Below, piece after piece: positions 59,301-64,000 of a stretch of DNA of 64,000 nucleotides. Below the pieces are notes generated by a model. The model had not been told where the DNA came from and made no database searches. It saw only the letters and a program-made list of their open reading frames with translations. The number at the start of each line of letters is the position of its first letter. Within the stretch, counting starts at the first letter, position 1. Made by a program: the position numbers and the translations under genes. The stretch is from Ailanthus altissimus (lineage: Eukaryota; Streptophyta; Magnoliopsida; Sapindales; Simaroubaceae): NCBI GenBank assembly GCA_946807835.1, contig OX327702.1, forward strand, positions 12,400,001 to 12,464,000. Reading direction: 5' to 3'.

Positions 59301-59908
59301 CTTTTGTTTCTTCCCATTAGACTTCCCAGAAGCCCTCGGGGTAGAAGATGAAGCACCCTGAACGAGGAAGGCAGAGCCTCATTTATGCATACCCTCATAT
59401 AATGTCCCCAACATATTATGAAGATCAGCATATGTAGGGGTCAATTCTTGCATATTAATGTTCATGATGAACTACGTAAATGACTTCGAAAGCGACTGGA
59501 GAATCAAACTATTCCCCAAACTATTGTTTAAAGAAATATCCATAGTCTCAAGCCTTTGGCAACACGATATATCTCAATTTGAGGTCTATCACCAAAAAGC
59601 TCCTTCAGGTGAAGCATGATGCTGCTAGCATTATCTATATGGAGATGCTCTTTCTGCAGCTCATGAGACATTGAGGCAAGGATGTAAGATTTAACTTTTA
59701 AATCTTTATCCAACCATTTTTGATATGTCACCCTTTCCTCTGGGGTGGCATCATCAGAAACTCCTGAGGGCATTTTCTGATCAACAATATACCAGAGCCT
59801 CTCAGAATTCAGAACAATTCTGAAATTAGTCATCCATTCTGAATAGTTATCAGCACCCTTGAGTTGGTTGGCATCAAGAATGCGCATCAAAGGGTTGTTC
59901 GAAGCCAT
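59301..59908 (-). pseudogene. copia 3 gag capsid
   Basis: ATG at 59908 starts MASNNPLMRILDANQLKGAD; I prefer it to the upstream in-frame ATG at 59956 because it matches the copia 1 gag start. Capsid landmarks are YSEWMTNFRIVL, YQKWLDKDLKVKSYI and LHLKELFGD. The frame breaks near 59530-59550 (stop at 59528), and the rest up to the knuckle is readable only in other frames. Confidence 0.87.
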
Positions 59909-60147
59909 ATTAATCTTCACAAGACAAAATAAAATAGATATATATATATATATCAACGAATTATTAATTAATTAAATCGCTAATTAAAATGTTTTAAATT
60001 ATGGGTATAACAATTATACAATTTTTAATTTATAAATGCCCTCCCACTCTTTACATAATCCCTTTAATCTCTCTAACGAGATAACGATAGTTTAAGAATT
60101 TTTAAACTATACAGTGAGAAGTGGATCCCACTGGCATTTTACTTTAG

Positions 60148-60442
60148 CCTTACGCTAAAGCAATATTGACCTTTGTAAACCCAATAGGTAGACAACTTTT
60201 GTCAATTGCAACTCATGTAACTCTTACAACTCATCCTAAATACACATAATCCTCACGCTAAAGCAATATTGGATAAGTGTATTTCAGATTAACTTGCCAA
60301 TGATCAAATATATGTTACTGATATTATCCTCACGCTAAAACAATATTGGATAATATGTTCGCATATATTTGACTCATCTCATATTTTACCGGCATTAAAT
60401 CAAGTCACACTGATCAAATCCCTCACGCTAAAGCAATATTGG
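60148..60442 (-). repeat. Fourfold leader motif of copia 3
   Basis: Units of the form CCTCACGCTAAAGCAATATTGG start at about 60148, 60251, 60328 and 60421 (spacings about 103, 77, 93). They match those of copia 1 except GCTAAAG in place of GCTGTAG. Confidence 0.87.
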
Positions 60443-60764
60443 AAAATATCATAGTGACCTATGTTACACTGTATTGATAAGACGGATCATTAAAATATTA
60501 ACACATAATACAATAAATTTTAATATGATTAAGAGAGATTTTAAATACAGGCTCTCATCACATGAGAAGGTTATTCTTAATCAATTATTTAATCATGTGC
60601 AAACACAACTAACCCCCACCAGTAGGGCTCTCATTGTGGTTACCAACATAAAAAAAAAAAAAATCCCTGGTTTATCAAGTAAATTAATAACTCTTATTAA
60701 AACAACTCATAAACCCCCCCTACATGCATAAAATTAAAAAAAAAATTTACCTTTTTTTTTAGTG

Positions 60765-60985
60765 TCTTCGTCACAACGTTGGCCTTTCAGCACTGTGGCG
60801 CTAGGGCTTCAAAAGCCTCAGCGCTGCGGCACTAGGGCTTTAAAAGCCTTAGCGCTGCGGTGCTAGTTTACCAACGCTGGGGTGCTAGAAGCAGTGCTTC
60901 CAGTGTAGGCACGCCAGACACACAATGCCCCAGCGTTCATATGATCGCTGCTGTGCTGGACATAAGCGCTGCAGCGTTCCAGGGA
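60765..60985 (-). repeat. GC-rich AGCGCTGCGG array near the primer site of copia 3
   Basis: Repeated AGCGCTGCGGYRCTAG and CAACGCTG/CAGCGTT words, some perfect palindromes (AGCGCT), in an AT-rich leader. They include two 31-bp near-copies about 35 bp apart (GGGCTTYAAAAGCCT). Confidence 0.75.
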
Positions 60986-61103
60986 TAGTTTTACAAGTTT
61001 TGCATTTTCAACACTTGAAATGCATCCGAACACCAACGGAACTTGTCCTACAACATAACTAACATTTAGCAAACACTAAAAACACCTAAAACAACACAAA
61101 ATT

Positions 61104-61115
61104 GCTTTGATACCA
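61104..61115 (-). other. Primer binding site of copia 3
   Basis: TGGTATCAAAGC on the minus strand, two bases from the 5' LTR. Confidence 0.93.
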
Positions 61116-61117
61116 AT

Positions 61118-63303
61118 TGTTAGGAGTTAATTATTCATAGGTGTTTTCATGTGGGTTTTGTATTTAACAACAAAATATACATATCTCATACATATAATCA
61201 CGCAGTGAAAGTTTAAAACTTTGCAGTAAACACAAATATTACATATTAAAGGAATTAAAAGAAATGAAATTGAGAAATAACCCTTGAAGCCTTTGGATAG
61301 AATTTGTTAAAGTCCACCGAAATTTAATCTTTGATTAATTCTAGTAATCAACAATGGTGAGTTTGATTATCTAGAATGACAGCCTTTGATCCAGCAAAAA
61401 TTTAACAACTTAAACTTATGTTCTTGATTTTTTCTTTTGATTAACACTTAATCAACTAATTAAAACCTATTTTACTAAATTGGTTTTATGCCTTATAAAA
61501 AAAAATTATGAATTTATCAACTTGAATCCAATAATCAGAAAATAATTTTTCTTTTCTCTCTTTGTAATAGCTGGTCAAGTTTTTAACAAAAAGAAAATTT
61601 AACAAACTTATGAATTTAATTACATTTGTCTTATTTATACAAATGAATTTAATTTTATTTATTACACTTAATTTCAATTTGCATTTAACCTAATCTAATC
61701 ATAGTTAACTCTTAATTCTAGTTAGGTTAAATTAACATTTAAATATTCTAACTATAATTAACACTTAACTCTAGTTAGGTAAAAGAACATTTAAATATTT
61801 TAACCATAGTTAGCTAACTTAACCATGGTTAGGTTAACTTTTACTTAACCATTAAGTAAGGTTAACTTAACTTACCCAAATGGTTAACTCTTAACCATAG
61901 TTAAATTAAATTATTTATTTAAAAATTAAATAAATAAATATTTATTTGAATTATTTAACAATTAAATAATCATTAAGTGAAATTACATTTATGTCTTTAC
62001 TAGGTTATCAAGTTAACCTAAAGTGGATCCCACCATTTAACCATATACTTTAGTTAACTTAACCTTAGTAAATTGCTGGATTTTACTGTATTGAACTATT
62101 CAATACGGTACACTGCCCAAGTGCTCAAAGAGTACATTTCATATTGGGACTCCCTAGGTCTACGCCCGATTCATAAAATAGAACTATTCCATAAGTTCGT
62201 GATCATTGCCCCACATACAAGTCACAGATATTACAAAATAGCACGTTAGACCATACATGTTGAGGTTACTACATATTAGTATAATTCTTCCGTTATTATA
62301 TCCTGGATGAACGGGATATAGATCATTACCATCAAATCCCGATAATTTCATCCATGACTTTATCTCCAGATTCGTATCTTAATGAACAATATACGCAAAC
62401 ACTTTTACTATAATGTTCAAACCTGTAGGAAACTCTTTTCCCAGGTTGATTGCTTACGGTCATAAAACTTTATAAGATACAATCTCGAAGTATCGGATAT
62501 ACAGCCCATTTATGTGAGCTGACGGATTCCATATCTACGCATACAGAACTTCATGAGCATCGGACCATACCGAGCGACACATAGTGGTCAAACCATCAAA
62601 GGTCTCTGACATTCGTGGAACCAAAGTATGGTAGATCTCTCACAAGCCCACTGTGGCGTTCAGGTCGAAGGACTACAAATACTACTCAACTTGAGAGGAC
62701 CTTCCTTTGACGGGTTCATAGGATATCTATTGGGGTCTTCGTGAGTCTGTTTAGTATCCAATCCTAATTGAATACTTGTATGTCTATATGAGCTTCAACC
62801 AAGCTCATGGTTAACTAAGAATAATTATCTGTACAATACAGATATAGACATACACTAATATATATTATTGTGTTTCACCGATAAACCATTATTGATGAAC
62901 ATAGATCAGGAACTCGTTATTTGAGAATATACTTATATAATGACATTTCTTAGTTTCTATTGTAACTCTTTGCAACTATATCATTACTAGTAGATTCTCA
63001 GGTCTTTGTCACATTATAGATAAAGTTTTAACTATTTAGTCTCGCTGACTTTTATAACCTGCTAACTCTTAGTAGTGCTAACTCTTAGCATTTATAACTA
63101 TCAGAATTGCTAACTCTTAGCGCTGGTCTAAACTACTTTAAACCAGATCTGAACTTATTTAGATCATACATTGTTTATAATGTTACAAGCTTAAGTACCA
63201 TTTAATAAAGGTTATTAGTGATTTAATAAAATATTCATTGTGTAAATATTACAAAATAAATATTCATACAAACAGGGATGACACTTAAGCACAATCCCTA
63301 ACA
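61118..63303 (-). repeat. 5' LTR of copia 3
   Basis: 2186 bp, partner of 53843-56031. It contains the identical 668-bp tract at 62388-63055. Confidence 0.93.
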
Positions 63304-64000
63304 ATATCTCCCACTAATAGATTACTCGTGTGGACGAGTTGATAAATTGCAAAAAATCTAAAGTCTGTGTTCTTTAAAAAATTCTCTACTCTGTGTTCTA
63401 AAAATAATTTAGGTCAAAAGAAGCACTAATAAAAATTACGTAAAAGTGGTTCTAAAAATTTTTTTTTTTATAGTATAAGCATCCTTATGTTATTTAAACT
63501 CTTAATCCTAATAAGATTATTATAAAATAATATCTTTATATTATTTAAATTTAGATAATTAAAAGGATAAATCTAATATCCAATATTATCTTTAATTAAA
63601 TAATTTAGATAATTCATAATTATCTAATGATTTAATTTAATTAAATAATCTAATTATTTAATTTAATTAAATAATATAATTATTTAATTTAATTAAATAA
63701 TATAATTATTTATTTAATTCCATAACAATTATGGATTGAGCTAGTAATTGATTGAGCCTAACAAGTTTAATCAAATTAAATATGGGTCAATAATTAGTCT
63801 TAATAAGTTTAATCAAATTAAACTTTGGCCAATTAATATTTTAGATCTAGTAGTTAATCCAATAGTCCATTTAAGTGTTTATTGAGCCAACATGGAGACC
63901 TGATGAACCTACAAAATTAAGTTTTAATAAATTTAATCATTTGATTAAACTCTTTAATCAACATGCTTTTATTTATTAATTTTATATTACTCTACCAAAA

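Larger units (their letters stand above)
53843..63303 (-). mobile_element. Ty1/copia LTR retrotransposon, complete but inactive (copia 3)
   Basis: LTRs of 2189 and 2186 bp (TGTTGGGA/TGTTAGGA ... TTAACA/CTAACA), a primer site next to the right LTR, and copia-order genes on the minus strand. It is inserted in the inverted LTR copy; the flanks GTATT and ATATC are each one transition from GTATC, the sequence found at the equivalent uninterrupted site in solo LTR E (GATAC on the other strand). It shares gag start, leader repeats and LTR blocks with copia 1. Several stops and altered catalytic residues make it inactive. Confidence 0.95.
53707..64000 (-). mobile_element. Inverted LTR related to solo LTR E, interrupted by copia 3 and by the window end
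   Basis: 53707-53842 and 63304-64000 together align, in reverse, with 46872 down to about 46000 of solo LTR E. They include AATTTATCAACTC, the AAATTTACAATT block and the CCTGCA end. The junction between the two parts is exactly where copia 3 sits. The inner terminus is TGACAACTGCAGG at 53707. The other end is outside the window, so whether this is solo or part of a longer element is unknown. Confidence 0.85.

Noticed and set aside
61118..63303. Shared LTR of two tandem copia elements, because AGTGGGAGATAT beyond 63303 resembles a purine tract
   Set aside because: That sequence belongs to the inverted LTR that copia 3 entered; the same stretch occurs in solo LTR E near its end.
1..64000. CRISPR arrays, operons, phage, rRNA or tRNA genes
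   Set aside because: None seen; the spaced leader motifs are too few and sit inside retrotransposon leaders, and the sequence is plant nuclear DNA.

Overview
This is nuclear DNA from a flowering plant, probably a eudicot: it is very AT-rich, has no intact gene, and is almost wholly built of plant transposable elements. They include Ty1/copia and Ty3/gypsy LTR retrotransposons with methionine-tRNA primer sites (TGGTATCA.AGC), a Mutator-type DNA transposon, small inverted-repeat elements and a LINE 3' end. The species cannot be named from the sequence. The only host-gene remnant is a broken first exon resembling KDSB (CMP-KDO synthetase) at about 53.45-53.70 kb.

Layout. 1-287 and 9535-12808: 3' part of a GC-richer, probably Tat-type Ty3/gypsy element, split by a complete but dead copia element (293-9529, minus strand, target duplication AAGAG). 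12829-16440: a possible solo LTR interrupted by a 2.77-kb solo LTR (12870-15640, duplication ATTAA). 18229-26086: a decayed copia element on the plus strand. 26730-29510: a second solo LTR of the 2.77-kb family (ATCAA). 30480-31040: a degenerate tandem repeat of about 125 bp. 31362-33488: a copia solo LTR (AAATG). 34137-34300: a hairpin element. 34708-39682: a deleted Ty3/gypsy element on the minus strand (CTATG). 40130-46886: a copia relic on the plus strand with one solo LTR inserted in each of its own LTRs (40394-42078 and 45314-46872). 47554-50602: a non-autonomous Mutator-like element with a perfect 9-bp duplication (TTCAATTTA), carrying a nested 349-bp MITE. 51.7-51.96 kb: a LINE 3' remnant. 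53453-53698: the KDSB-like fragment. 53707 to the window end: an inverted LTR copy, interrupted by a third copia element (53843-63303, minus strand).

No element here looks able to move by itself: every coding region has stops, frameshifts, deletions or altered catalytic motifs. The value of the window is its record of nested insertion, LTR-LTR recombination (at least five solo LTRs), unequal deletion within LTR pairs, and a probable gene-conversion tract of 668 bp between the two LTRs of the last copia element. Recurrent structured repeats in the retrotransposon leaders are the most intriguing unexplained signal. I found no CRISPR array, operon, phage or rRNA gene. All alignments were made by eye.
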